Shown here: in pieces, positions 38,637-47,645 of the stretch
Layout of the letters: each line of letters begins with the position of its first letter
Position numbering within the stretch: the first letter of the stretch is position 1
Source of the DNA: Onstottus_B sp049273855
GTDB lineage: Bacteria; Acidobacteriota; Blastocatellia; UBA7656
NCBI GenBank assembly: GCA_049273855.1
Contig: JBASRN010000295.1
Location: 1-64,000 of the forward strand
Length of the DNA stretch: 64,000 nt
Direction: 5' to 3'
Notes under the pieces: generated by a model
What the model saw: the letters and a program-made list of their open reading frames with translations, nothing else
What the model was told of the DNA's origin: nothing
Databases searched by the model: none
Position numbers and translations under genes: made by a program

Positions 38637-39350
38637 CTACTTCGTGACGTCTTTGGACGTGATGTCGATCGTGATCATAAAACCGTTCGTGCCTTTGTAC
38701 TCGAACTTCTTTTCGCCGACCCGATAGGCCTCGACATCGTTGGGCATCATCACGAAGCCGCTGTTTCTTGGAACCCCAAAGTATTTGAGGTTGTGAATCA
38801 CGATTGGATCGTTAGTCATTCCGGGAAAGCGGTTGAGCACGACTTCCGCAGTTTTACCGTCATCGATCCGAGCTTCAGCGCGATCCTTGCCGGCCTTCCA
38901 GTCTATCTTTCCGTCTTTGGCTACGGCGAACGATTTCCATTTCACCGGATAGACGTGACCCAGAATCGTGGCGATTCCCTCGCGCTGTGCTTTTGTCACC
39001 GAAGAATCGAAGGTCAGGACAGCCCAGTCCATTTGAGCCATCGAGAAGTCACCGCCGAGATCGCCGGAAACCCAGAACTTGGCGCCGTCGAGCTTCACCG
39101 AGCCGTAGTTCCCACTGTTAACCTGAAACGCGTTGTTGAACTTGCAGAAGTGCTCGCCGCCCGCGCCGTGTCCCGCGTGGGACGCCGGTTTGGTGTTGAA
39201 GTAGCACTGGCAGAACATCGGACAACTGCACGCCTCGATGATGGTCGCCTTCATCGCCCAGTCGGGGGCGGCAGATTTGGCCTGAGCGGCGGCCGATCCA
39301 ACGTTGCCTAAAAGGAACAAGAGAAATGTAAGGAAAACGAGTTTTCGCAT
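38637..39350 (-). CDS. DUF1326 exported protein
   Basis: The ATG follows GGAGGT. The 237-residue protein has a signal peptide (KLVFLTFLLFLLGNVGSAAA) and the DUF1326 signature near the mature start, IIEACSCPMFCQCYFNTKP, a cysteine-rich CSCPxxCxCxF motif that could bind metal. The rest (FWVSGDLGGDFSMAQMDWAV, EGIATILGHVYPVKWKSF) matches the family. No accepted function. The Cys motif and the nearby YkgJ-type gene both hint at metal handling, but only weakly. Confidence 0.9.
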   Translation of the reverse strand: MRKLVFLTFLLFLLGNVGSAAAQAKSAAPDWAMKATIIEACSCPMFCQCYFNTKPASHAGHGAGGEHFCKFNNAFQVNSGNYGSVKLDGAKFWVSGDLGGDFSMAQMDWAVLTFDSSVTKAQREGIATILGHVYPVKWKSFAVAKDGKIDWKAGKDRAEARIDDGKTAEVVLNRFPGMTNDPIVIHNLKYFGVPRNSGFVMMPNDVEAYRVGEKKFEYKGTNGFMITIDITSKDVTK

Positions 39351-39627
39351 GCGAATACCTCCTTCAAAGGTGCGAGTTCTGTGCGACCGCCGCGCTCGGG
39401 GTCCGCATTAGTAAGTCGGACGGCTAAGCGCCGCGGTCGCGTATTCGATTTTGAACAAGATCTGGAGCGCCGTCGGCAAAGTGAGGTGTTCGACCAGCGG
39501 AAGCTCCGGCTAGCGAGGCTTGCGGATTCCAATAGGGCCAAATCTACGATACCTCGCCCTGAACCACAGCAATCTTGTCCCTGGCGCCTCGCTTTGTCAA
39601 ACGACTCCGGCGCCAATAATCTACCGC

Positions 39628-40047
39628 TCATTGAGCCGACGATAGGGTTTGCGGCTCTAGCTGAACGAGCTGCTGCTTCGGTGCGAGGTGATCTGCCGCT
39701 TCGAGCTGCCACAAACAATCGGCGACTCCGAAGGGGCCGTTCATTCTCCCGTCGTAATCCCGGCACATCTGCGGGCGCGTCTCGTACACACTGCAGACAT
39801 AGTTTATCGCGCCGGCGTCTGTCTTGATCTCTTGAAGCGCGTTGCAACGCTGCGGAATCGAGAAGTAGTACTCGGAGCGCCCGCGCTTCTGAACGTAATC
39901 AATCTTGAACCCGTGAAGCTCCATCCAATGAATCTCATCGCGCGCGTCGTCATCGACCTCGCCTCCGAAGAACGTCATCGACATGCAGCACTTGCCGCAG
40001 ATCAGACAGAGCTCGGATTTTCGCTTGGCGGACAATCGCTTTTTCAT
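39628..40047 (-). CDS. YkgJ-type cysteine cluster protein
   Basis: I start at 40047 (MKKRLSAKRKSELCLICGKC), preceded by AGAGGA; the frame is open further upstream. The 139-residue protein has the YkgJ/UPF0153 cysteine set: CLICGKCC near the N-terminus, RCNAL in the middle, YVCSVYETRPQMCRDY, and ADCLW near the end. The family is thought to bind zinc or an iron-sulfur cluster (established family description), with no agreed reaction. About 280 bp of apparently empty sequence separates it from the DUF1326 gene. Confidence 0.85.
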   Translation of the reverse strand: MKKRLSAKRKSELCLICGKCCMSMTFFGGEVDDDARDEIHWMELHGFKIDYVQKRGRSEYYFSIPQRCNALQEIKTDAGAINYVCSVYETRPQMCRDYDGRMNGPFGVADCLWQLEAADHLAPKQQLVQLEPQTLSSAQ

Positions 40048-40102
40048 TTCGTTTTCCTCTTTGAAGGAGTTATCAAGACGGGGCGAGTATACCCGATTCG
40101 AC

Positions 40103-41069
40103 TCAGCGCATAAACTTGCGTCGAATGGCGAGCGCGAGCAGCGCGGCTTGCACGGGTCCGAGGATGGTTTCAAGAAGGACCAACGTTTGCGCCGTGCCGG
40201 TTAGCGGCTTCGGCTCGGGCTTCTGCAAGCTCATCACCGCAAGGCTGTATGTCCAGACGCGTTGGATTGACAATGGCTGGCCGATGGTATCAGGCTCCGC
40301 TGCGGGCGCAAGATTAGCAGTTGGCGTTTCCGGTTTACTCTCGGGTTTTGTGAAACCGACTTGCGTGTAGAGCGAGGCGAAGACAATCCACACAGCCAAA
40401 CCCCACAAGAAGGCGAGCCAAATGCGCTCTCCGTAGCCGCTCGCCGCCCAGTACAGCAGATGCAGCCAGTCTTGTCTTCCAGAGCGTCCAGCCCTTCCAC
40501 TTGTTAAGACGCGCGAGATCCATAGCCCAGTATCGGAAATTCGATGCTTCCTCGTAGCGGTTATTTGTTTCGGCGTTTTCCGCGAGCTGGCGGCAGGCTA
40601 TGGCGAGAAGACGGTTCAGTTGAAGCTTGCGCTCAGGGCTGTTCGGGGAGGAAGCCTCGTTTGCTTCCAGCGCTGCGATCTCTTGTTTGATGCTGATGCG
40701 GTCCTACTCCCACCGGACATCGGTGAAGACGAACTGGCGAGAGTCCACGTTTACGAACCAGTGAGGGCGCAGGATGAGTGTATGGAAGGCTATTCGATCA
40801 GGGTGCTCGATCCTGACGTGCTGAAAGTCGAGCGATGGATCATTGCCAAGGGACATCGCTGCCAGGTTGGCGCCGTCGTTCAATTGCCTCTCGGTTGCGC
40901 TTCCGAAAAACCGAACAGAGTCGTTAAGAGAGGCGCTACGGAAATCTGCCCCAGCATGAAAAACTGAGAGGTCGAAACCCGCAGCCGCGCTGAACGTGGC
41001 ATGGATGAAGTCCGCACCTGCGCTGAACGTGGCCCCGCTGAAATCCACCGCGTGTTGGGTCGGCTGTGC
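40103..41069 (-). pseudogene. Decayed pentapeptide-repeat membrane protein
   Basis: The minus strand carries a clear but broken gene. The upstream part encodes pentapeptide repeats (DFSGATFSAGADFIHATFSA) and then HTLILRPHWFVNVDSRQFVF. A TAG at 40704-40706 interrupts it after DVRWE. The frame continues with LLAIACRQLAENAETNNRYE and FRYWAMDLARLNKWKGW, then shifts near 40470. The last part encodes two membrane segments (LAVWIVFASLYTQVGF and TLVLLETILGPVQAALLALA). The usual N-terminus is also missing. One stop, one frameshift and the truncation make it a pseudogene. Confidence 0.8.
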
Positions 41070-41094
41070 TCACAACGCATGCTAGACTTGAGCC

Positions 41095-41424
41095 GTGGCG
41101 ACACGGATCACCGAGAGCGATGTGCTCGTAAGGATCAAGCGCGCGGTCCTCGCTGGTCGCTATGCATTCAGTGAAAAGGCGCGTTTGGAGATGGAAGCTG
41201 ACCGTATCACGGAGCTTGATGTCGCGGAGGCGATTCTTAACGCAGTGGCGATCTTCAAGAAAATCCGGTCAACTAATCCACTGCGCAAGCGGCCCCGAGA
41301 ATACCTTTACATCATACAGAGCACAAACCTTGAAGGCTTGCTCATCTATACAAAAGGCAAGCTCGTCAAGGAAGGAGGACATGATAGCTACTACTTTCTG
41401 GTATCATCCAAAAGAGCGATATGA
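41095..41424 (+). CDS. DUF4258-type toxin-like protein
   Basis: The GTG start at 41095 gives a 109-residue protein. It has the layout of small toxins paired with YgiT-type zinc proteins: an N-terminal helix (RIKRAVLAGRYAFSEKARLE) with a conserved basic/His-type face, VAEAILNAVAIFKKIRSTNP, and a beta core with YLYIIQSTNLEGLLIYTKGK. Members are RNase-like (RelE/MqsR-like fold) by family knowledge; catalytic residues are not certain here. Its stop overlaps the next gene's start by 4 bp, the typical toxin-antitoxin arrangement, toxin first. Confidence 0.75.
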   Translation: MATRITESDVLVRIKRAVLAGRYAFSEKARLEMEADRITELDVAEAILNAVAIFKKIRSTNPLRKRPREYLYIIQSTNLEGLLIYTKGKLVKEGGHDSYYFLVSSKRAI

Positions 41425-41690
41425 CGATGACCAAACTCAACATCAAAACCTGTCCGTCTTGTGACGGAAAGAGAATTAAGAGAGTTTGCGGGAATTGGAC
41501 CGGTACCTTCAAGGGGGAAACATACACTGTTCCTAACTTGGAGTACTACGAGTGTCCAGACTGCGGAGAAAGAATCTACGACCGAGAAGCTATGAGAGAG
41601 ATTGAGTCGCATTCACCCGCATTCGAGCGCCCGAAGCGGAAACGCAAGCCTGCTCGATCTACGCGATCCGCGACATCCCTCCGGCCTTAA
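41421..41690 (+). CDS. YgiT-type zinc-finger antitoxin-like protein
   Basis: An ATG overlaps the upstream stop (ATGA). The 89-residue protein has two CxxC pairs, CPSCDGKRIKRVCG and YYECPDCGERIYDREAM, the zinc-binding N-domain of MqsA/YgiT antitoxins. The usual C-terminal helix-turn-helix DNA-binding domain is absent; a short basic tail (ERPKRKRKPARSTR) ends the protein. It therefore resembles the short antitoxins that neutralise the toxin through the zinc domain alone. Whether it still regulates its own promoter is unknown. Confidence 0.78.
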   Translation: MTMTKLNIKTCPSCDGKRIKRVCGNWTGTFKGETYTVPNLEYYECPDCGERIYDREAMREIESHSPAFERPKRKRKPARSTRSATSLRP

Positions 41691-41708
41691 TGATTCGTCC
41701 AAGACTTT

Positions 41709-44483
41709 CTACGCCGTCCGCGATATTGATTGCTCACTCCCCAGAGCCGCTTGAGCCGCCGCCAATCGCGCGATCGGCACTCGATATGGTGAACACGACA
41801 CGTAGCTCAACCCAATACGATGACAGAACCCGACCGAAGCCGGTTCCCCACCGTGCTCGCCGCAGATGCCTACCTTCAAATCACTGCGAGTCGCGCGGCC
41901 CCGCTCCGTGCCCATCTTGACCAGTTCACCCACGCCTTCCTGATCCAGCACCTGGAATGGATCGTTCTGCAGGATCTGGTGCTCCATGTAAAACGGCAGG
42001 AACTTGCCTGAGTCGTCGCGCGATATCCCATATGTTGTCTGAGTCAGATCGTTGGTCCCGAAAGAGAAGAACTCGGCGACCTCGGCGATTTTGTCGGCGG
42101 TGAGCGCCGCTCGTGGAAGCTCGATCATCGTGCCGACCAGATACTCGATCTCCTGCTTGGTTTCTTTCATAACTTCTGCGGCGACGCGGCGCACGAGGCC
42201 GGCTTGCAGCTTCAGCTCACTTACCATGCTCACCAGCGGAATCATTATTTCGGGCAGCACCTTCACGCCCTTCTTCTGAACGCGCGCAGCCGCTTCGAAA
42301 ATCGCGCGCGCTTGCATCTCTGTTATCTCGGGGAAGACCACTCCAAGCCGGCAGCCGCGATGCCCGAGCATCGGGTTGGCCTCGTGCAGCGTTTGAACGC
42401 TTGACCAGAGATGCTTTGCCTTCACCTTCAGCTTGCGAGCGAGCGCCCTGGTTTCTTCTTCGGTGTGCGGGAGGAATTCGTGGAGCGGCGGATCGAGCGT
42501 TCGGATCGTGACCGGCTGTCCGTCCATCGCTCGGAAGATGCCCTCGAAGTCTTTGCGTTGGAGCTTGAGCAGTTGAGCGAGCCCGCCTAAGTACATGTGC
42601 TTCGGCTCCTCGATTTCCTGCTTGAGCTCTCGTCTCTGTCGCGCCAACTCCGTTCGCTTCCCGTGAGATCCGGTGCGCCTCGCCTCGCCTTCAACCCTAG
42701 CGATCTCGCGTTCGAGCTTTTTGTAGTCCAGCGAGCCGAGGATCATCTGCCGCACGAGGTCGATGCGATCGCCTTCGAAAAACATATGCTCGGTGCGGCA
42801 GAGCCCTATGCCTTCCGCGCCAAAGCCGCGAGCCACTCCAGCATCGTCGGGGGTGTCGGCATTCGCGCGCACCCGGATCGTGCGATAGGTATCGGCAAAT
42901 TTCATTAGCTGGTGAAAGTCCTCGCCAAGCACCGGATCGACGACCGGCGCCTGGCCGTCGATCACGCGGCCCGTCGTGCCGTCGATCGTGATCCAATCGC
43001 CTCGCCGAACGCGATAGCCGTTCGCGGTGAACTCGTTCTTTGCGTAGTCGATGTCAACGTCGCCCGCGCCCACTATGCAGGGCTTGCCCCAGCCGCGCGC
43101 GACCACTGCGGCGTGCGAGGTAGGTCCGCCGGTCGAGGTGAGAATCCCCTGGGCTGCGTCCATTCCACGCACGTCTTCGGGCGAAGTTTCGCGGCGCACG
43201 AGAATGACCTGGTGCCCGTCTACCGCCCATTGTTCGGCATCGCGAGGCGTGAACACGACCTGGCCGGCGGCCGCGCCCGGGCTTGCGTTGATGCCTTGAG
43301 CCAGGACCTTAACCGAAGCCTTAGGATCTATGGTCTTGTGGAGCAATTGATCCAGATCGCCGGGCGGCACGCGAAGCACGGCCGTTCGCTCGTCGATCAA
43401 TCCTTCGCGCGTCATATCGACCGCGATCTTCACGGCAGCCGGGCCGGTGCGTTTTCCATTTCGAGTTTGAAGCATCCACAGTTTGCCGCGCTCGACCGTG
43501 AACTCGAGGTCCTGCATATCGCGGTAGTGGCGTTCGAGCTTTTCGGCGACTTCGACGAACTGCTTGTAGATTTGGGGCATGTCCTGGTTCAGCTCGTCGA
43601 TGTGCTTGGGGGTGCGAATGCCCGCTACAACATCTTCGCCCTGGGCGTTAGCGAGGTAGTCGCCGAACAACTTCTTCTCGCCGGTCGCGGGGTTGCGGGT
43701 AAAGGCAACGCCGGTGCCCGAGTCCGCGCCCATGTTGCCGAACACCATCGTGACGATGTTGACCGCGGTGCCGAGGGTGTCAGGAATCTTCTCACGGCGC
43801 CGGTAGGCTATAGCGCGGTCGCCGTTCCACGAACGAAAAACGGCCTTCACTGCTTCCTGAAGTTGTCGATGCGGGTCGGTGGGAAAAGCCAGACCGCTGT
43901 GGCCCTTGACGATCTTCCTGAAGTCCTTGCAGATGTTTTTCAGATCTTTGGCTGTGAGATCGGTGTCCAGTGCCGCTTTGGCTTTGCGCTTTGCCTGGCC
44001 GAGCGCGTGCTCGAACAGGTCACCGTCGATGTTCAGAACGATCTTGCCGAACATCTGGATAAACCGCCGGTACGCGTCGTAAGCGAAACGGCTGTTCTGG
44101 GTCAGCCGCGCGAGTCCTTCGAGGGTGTGTTCGTTGAGACCGAGGTTCAGAACCGTGTCCATCATCCCGGGCATCGAGAACTTCGCGCCCGACCGGACTG
44201 AAACCAGCAGCGGGTTTGAAGCGTCGCCGAATTTCTTGCCCGTGGCGCGCTCGACTTCGCCCAGCGCTTCGAGCGTTTGTTCCCACATCCCCGCGGGGAA
44301 CTTGCCGCCCTCCGCATAGTAGGCGTTGCAGGCTTCGGTGGTGATCGTGAAGCCGGGCGGGACCGGCAATCCGGCGTTGGTCATCTCGGCGAGCCCGGCG
44401 CCTTTACCGCCGAGCAGATCCTTCATTTCGCCGTGTCCGTCTGATCTTCCATTGGCAAAAAGGTAAACGTATTTGTGCGTCAT
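41709..44483 (-). CDS. ppdK: Pyruvate, phosphate dikinase
   Basis: The ATG at 44483 (MTHKYVYLFANGRSDG) is favoured by a GGAGAG site; a TTG lies one codon upstream. The 924-residue length and motifs fit pyruvate phosphate dikinase: the ATP-grasp part with MKDLLGGKGAGLAEMTNAGL and LVSVRSGAKFSMPGMMDTVL, the phosphohistidine swivel domain with GGPTSHAAVVARGWGKPCI (catalytic His), and the PEP-binding barrel with ANPMLGHRGCRLGV and FSFGTNDLTQTTYG. It interconverts pyruvate + ATP + Pi and PEP + AMP + PPi in the cytoplasm. It is monocistronic here and convergent with the toxin-antitoxin pair. Confidence 0.97.
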   Translation of the reverse strand: MTHKYVYLFANGRSDGHGEMKDLLGGKGAGLAEMTNAGLPVPPGFTITTEACNAYYAEGGKFPAGMWEQTLEALGEVERATGKKFGDASNPLLVSVRSGAKFSMPGMMDTVLNLGLNEHTLEGLARLTQNSRFAYDAYRRFIQMFGKIVLNIDGDLFEHALGQAKRKAKAALDTDLTAKDLKNICKDFRKIVKGHSGLAFPTDPHRQLQEAVKAVFRSWNGDRAIAYRRREKIPDTLGTAVNIVTMVFGNMGADSGTGVAFTRNPATGEKKLFGDYLANAQGEDVVAGIRTPKHIDELNQDMPQIYKQFVEVAEKLERHYRDMQDLEFTVERGKLWMLQTRNGKRTGPAAVKIAVDMTREGLIDERTAVLRVPPGDLDQLLHKTIDPKASVKVLAQGINASPGAAAGQVVFTPRDAEQWAVDGHQVILVRRETSPEDVRGMDAAQGILTSTGGPTSHAAVVARGWGKPCIVGAGDVDIDYAKNEFTANGYRVRRGDWITIDGTTGRVIDGQAPVVDPVLGEDFHQLMKFADTYRTIRVRANADTPDDAGVARGFGAEGIGLCRTEHMFFEGDRIDLVRQMILGSLDYKKLEREIARVEGEARRTGSHGKRTELARQRRELKQEIEEPKHMYLGGLAQLLKLQRKDFEGIFRAMDGQPVTIRTLDPPLHEFLPHTEEETRALARKLKVKAKHLWSSVQTLHEANPMLGHRGCRLGVVFPEITEMQARAIFEAAARVQKKGVKVLPEIMIPLVSMVSELKLQAGLVRRVAAEVMKETKQEIEYLVGTMIELPRAALTADKIAEVAEFFSFGTNDLTQTTYGISRDDSGKFLPFYMEHQILQNDPFQVLDQEGVGELVKMGTERGRATRSDLKVGICGEHGGEPASVGFCHRIGLSYVSCSPYRVPIARLAAAQAALGSEQSISRTA

Positions 44484-44578
44484 CAAGACTCTCCGTTCCG
44501 ATTCGAGTGGTCATATTGTTGAGAAATTGGTCTCAAGCAGAACTATATCGAATACTGGATGGTGAAGTGGGTTGTCAA

Positions 44579-44692
44579 GGTAGCGTCTCAGCGTTGTCTT
44601 TCTGTCCTGGCGTCTCCGCGGTTAGAAGGGTTTCGACGCCCGCGAACCGCAAAGACGCGGAGCCGCAAAGATTTCGCGGAGAGACGATTATG
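44579..44692. repeat. Imperfect inverted-repeat element
   Basis: GCGTCTCAGCGTTGTCTTTC and the segment ending AAAGATTTCGCGGAGAGACG face each other as imperfect arms, with GCGTCTCCGCGG and CCGCAAAGACGCGGAG in the interior. The wording recalls the other palindromic elements at 17.6 and 19.7 kb but is not identical. No gene is seen from 44484 to 44732. Confidence 0.5.
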
Positions 44693-44732
44693 CAGAAACA
44701 CTACCGCCGAAGGAATGAGAGGTAGCGGATGG

Positions 44733-45290
44733 CTAATCAAATATCTCAGAAACGCGGCATCGAAACGCCGGCACTACATCGTCCAGGTCCAGTTCGCCGT
44801 TCCCGGTCAGGCTGAGTATTTCATTCTCTGGGCGATGGACCTTCACCGATTTCGTAGCCGGATCAAGCGTGGGCACGACCCTGACTCCAGCGCTCAGCCA
44901 CATTGAGACCTTTTCTGCGACTTCGCGGACGGTGTCTGACGGGGAGAGCGTTTCGACGACAAGGTCGGGAGCGAGTTCGAGATAGCGCCTCGTGTCGGCG
45001 CCAGCAGGGACTCGGCCCTTTGCGACAAACGAAACGTCGGGAGCCAGCACTGTTGCCCGACCGTCTGTCGTGCGGGCGATGATGAAGCCGGTCTCTGCGG
45101 CGAGCACGTCCCCGAGGTCGTTGCTCCACACGTGTACTGACAAAAACGTGTGGAATCTGCCTGTTGCCTTGCTGTGTTCGTAGCCTGCAGGAGACATCGG
45201 GCGCAATTCTCCTTCGATGAGTTCATAACGAGAGCCGCTGGGCATTCGCAATAGCTCGTCCTCGGTTATGAATCGCGCAATCGTGCTCAT
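44733..45290 (-). CDS. Uma2 family protein (DUF820, restriction-endonuclease-like fold)
   Basis: The 185-residue protein has the Uma2 features: ITEDELLRMPSGSRYELIEG at the start, the acidic core VLAPDVSFVAK followed by LELAPDLVVETLSPSDT (the D...E-x-x region of the PD-(D/E)xK-like fold), and a C-terminal LDLDDVVPAF. Uma2 proteins are abundant in cyanobacteria and some other phyla; a nuclease role is suggested by fold only. It is a single gene here and its biological role is unknown. Confidence 0.92.
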   Translation of the reverse strand: MSTIARFITEDELLRMPSGSRYELIEGELRPMSPAGYEHSKATGRFHTFLSVHVWSNDLGDVLAAETGFIIARTTDGRATVLAPDVSFVAKGRVPAGADTRRYLELAPDLVVETLSPSDTVREVAEKVSMWLSAGVRVVPTLDPATKSVKVHRPENEILSLTGNGELDLDDVVPAFRCRVSEIFD

Positions 45291-45394
45291 CTGGATTGTC
45301 CTTCGCCCGCTTCCTGCAAATTATCCAAAGTGTGTGGAGCTGTCAACACGACTCTTCGAGATGCTTCGAGATGCTTTGTCGGAGCATAGGTCGA

Positions 45395-46867
45395 TCATTT
45401 TCCCGAGATGGTTAGCGAAGTCAGAACGTACTCATGACCGTTCGTTGCCTGAGCTCGAAGGGGAATTCCAAGCTGCGTGTGCACCCAGTAGTCGCAGGTG
45501 TCTTGTTCGAGTCGCAGCTTGTAATGCCGCGTCGGAAACTCTCCCGGTTCTGTCATGATGCTCTCGTCGCCAACAAAGTCGACGGTTGCCGGTAGAAGGA
45601 TTCCCATCGCCTTGTCGAATTCAAAAGGCGAGATGTAGCCGGTTACTTGCTCGCGCGCTTTTTGGTCGCCTGTGCTAAACGCCCAACCCTTGGAGGCCAT
45701 TGCCGGCGTCGAAAGGTAAAAGCGTGCTGGAACTTCGATCGTTTGCGCCACCACACCCGAGATGCTGCCGCGCATTCGAGCGGTCATCGTCTCGCCATCG
45801 AAGCTGAACCGCGTTCGTGTGCGGTCAGTGCCGCGCATTTTGGTAATTTCGGCGAACGAAGGGCGGCGCTTCGCATCGATCTTTTGAAACACCTCGGTGG
45901 TTAGTTCACCTGAGGTGATTCGGCTGTGGACCAGGTAGCCGCCTTCAGCGGTGCTGAACAACTCGAACTCTTCTTTGCCAAACTCCTTGCTTGTCTGATC
46001 GCGGTATGAGTACGCGCCGCTTGCGAGTTTCGGCCCCCGATCCGTGCGGCCGTTGTGAACAAGTTGACGGCCGTTGAGAATTGCAGCGAGATCTTCTTCA
46101 ATAGTCTTCGAAGCGGGCGTCTCGACTATTCGTCCGATCTCGTGTCCGTCTCGCTCGATGATCACCGTCGGAACGTTCGTGATCCGGCGGGGTTGAACTA
46201 TTGCGACGGGCTTATGAAACTGATTGTCTACGCCGACAAGCTTGACTTGAATCTTGTCGTTGCCCGCGTCGCGAAGCGCGCGAATGAGGCGCGGCACATA
46301 GTTCTTGCTGTCGGGGCACCAGGTCCCGAGTACCACTGTCACCGCCGTGGTCATGTGGCTCGCTTTGATCTCAGCGACCGCTTTGGAGTTGGCGCGGTAG
46401 CTCTCCATCACAGCGCGCCAGACGGGGACCGTCTCCCAGAGCTTGTCCACCGTCATCTCACCCGTCGCTCCCGGATGCGCGCGAATCAGGACAAGTTTCC
46501 CGTCAACGGTGAATGCGTACACAGGTCCATCGACGCGAGTAAACTTGCCGAGCGTCTTGATCGGCGCTCCCTCTTTCGAGGTTGCGGTTGAACGATCCGC
46601 GGCAAAGCCGAACGTGTCCTTCGGGACGGAGCCGACGGTGCCTTCGTTAACGTCGAGCACAATGGCGCGTTCAAGCGTTGGAGAGATCAAGGCGAGTCGG
46701 GACGGCGAATCGCAGACCAGCACTTGTGCAGCCTGATCCCGCTCGTTGTCTATGTAGACATCGCGAGTCGAGTCGTTCCACTTGAGCGGGGCGCTTTTGT
46801 CTTCTTGAGCAGCAAATGCGAGGGTGAACGAGGCCAGAAGCGCGAGAGCAGTTTTATAAAGCTTCAT
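45395..46867 (-). CDS. Exported thioredoxin-fold protein
   Basis: I start at 46867 (MKLYKTALALLASFTLAFAA), a signal peptide preceded by AGGAAAGAGA. Of 490 residues, the part near 165-270 is a thioredoxin-like fold: VTVVLGTWCPDSKNYVPRL, then ITNVPTVIIERDGHEIGRIV with the cis-Pro. The active site is WCPDS, with only the first Cys, so disulfide exchange in the normal sense is not possible. The rest (WVHTQLGIPLRAQATNGHEY and similar beta-rich segments) is unrecognised. It is probably a periplasmic protein; reaction unknown. Confidence 0.82.
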   Translation of the reverse strand: MKLYKTALALLASFTLAFAAQEDKSAPLKWNDSTRDVYIDNERDQAAQVLVCDSPSRLALISPTLERAIVLDVNEGTVGSVPKDTFGFAADRSTATSKEGAPIKTLGKFTRVDGPVYAFTVDGKLVLIRAHPGATGEMTVDKLWETVPVWRAVMESYRANSKAVAEIKASHMTTAVTVVLGTWCPDSKNYVPRLIRALRDAGNDKIQVKLVGVDNQFHKPVAIVQPRRITNVPTVIIERDGHEIGRIVETPASKTIEEDLAAILNGRQLVHNGRTDRGPKLASGAYSYRDQTSKEFGKEEFELFSTAEGGYLVHSRITSGELTTEVFQKIDAKRRPSFAEITKMRGTDRTRTRFSFDGETMTARMRGSISGVVAQTIEVPARFYLSTPAMASKGWAFSTGDQKAREQVTGYISPFEFDKAMGILLPATVDFVGDESIMTEPGEFPTRHYKLRLEQDTCDYWVHTQLGIPLRAQATNGHEYVLTSLTISGK

Positions 46868-46928
46868 CGTTTCTCTTTCCTGAAATACGGCGAGAATATC
46901 GCTACACCAGGTTCTCAAGGCGGATCGA

Positions 46929-47444
46929 TCACCTCACACCGAGCAACTCAATGTCGAAAATGAGCGTAGCATTTGGTGGAATCTTGGGGGGGCTACCTTC
47001 GGGGCCATAACCCAGTTTGGCCGGGATAATCAGCTTGCGCTTGCCGCCTACCTTCATGGTCATCACGCCTTCGTCCCAGCCTTTGATGACACCACCGGTG
47101 CCGATGCGAAACTCGAACGGCTGTCCACGATCGACCGAGCTGTCGAACCTGGTTCCGTCCACAAGCGAGCCCGTGTAGTGCACGCTGACGTTCTTTCCGG
47201 CGGAGGGGCTTTCGCCTGTTCCGACGACCTCGTCGATGTACTTAAGCCCGGAAGGCGTAGTAATCTCGCCGCCCGCGCTGCCTCCGCTGCGAAGCGCCAG
47301 GAACGCGACGACGGCGATGACTATGGCAGCTATGATTCCGGAGGCGATGAACACCTTCTTCTTACTGCCTTTGTTTTTTGAAGAGTAGGTTGCGCGAGAC
47401 GCGCCGCCGCCTCTTCTGGTCTTTCTCTTACGGCTCTGAGGCAA
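46929..47444 (-). CDS. Membrane-anchored FKBP-type peptidyl-prolyl isomerase
   Basis: A TTG start follows GGGAGA. The 171-residue protein has a very basic N-terminus (SRKRKTRRGGG), one membrane segment (VFIASGIIAAIVIAVVAFLA, about residues 31-51), and an FKBP domain: TPSGLKYIDEVVGTGESP, VSVHYTGSLVDGTRFDSS, GGVIKGWDEGVMTMKVGGKR, and the C-terminal PPNATLIFDIELL. The FKBP aromatic and Asp pocket residues are present, so it should catalyse proline isomerisation in the periplasm. It lies between the thioredoxin-fold gene and a repeat. Confidence 0.95.
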   Translation of the reverse strand: MPQSRKRKTRRGGGASRATYSSKNKGSKKKVFIASGIIAAIVIAVVAFLALRSGGSAGGEITTPSGLKYIDEVVGTGESPSAGKNVSVHYTGSLVDGTRFDSSVDRGQPFEFRIGTGGVIKGWDEGVMTMKVGGKRKLIIPAKLGYGPEGSPPKIPPNATLIFDIELLGVR

Positions 47445-47533
47445 GTGTCATCTCCCTCAGCGATCTCATGGAATCGCGCCAAGCCTCCAGCGTTAGCATT
47501 CCCGCGTCGCGTCAATCAATCTTTTACCACAAA

Positions 47534-47633
47534 GTAGTCCGTAGTCCGTAGTTAGAAGCCCGTAGATTAATCCAGTTCGCCAAGGTTCTTGATTTAGATA
47601 TACTCTACAGACCACGGACTACTGACTACTGAC
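47534..47633. repeat. Imperfect inverted-repeat element upstream of the beta-lactamase gene
   Basis: GTAGTCCGTAGTCCGTAGTT near 47534 and GGACTACTGACTACTGAC near 47615 are imperfect inverted arms with short internal direct repeats (GTAGTCC). It lies within the ~200-bp space between the divergent FKBP gene and the beta-lactamase gene and ends a few bases before the latter's ribosome site. It may influence expression, but nothing proves this. Confidence 0.5.
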
Positions 47634-47645
47634 TTGAGGAATTCG

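Noticed and set aside
42912..44201. Long plus-strand open frame of 429 codons
   Set aside because: It lies entirely inside the pyruvate phosphate dikinase gene on the other strand; the high GC third-codon pattern makes long antisense frames likely.
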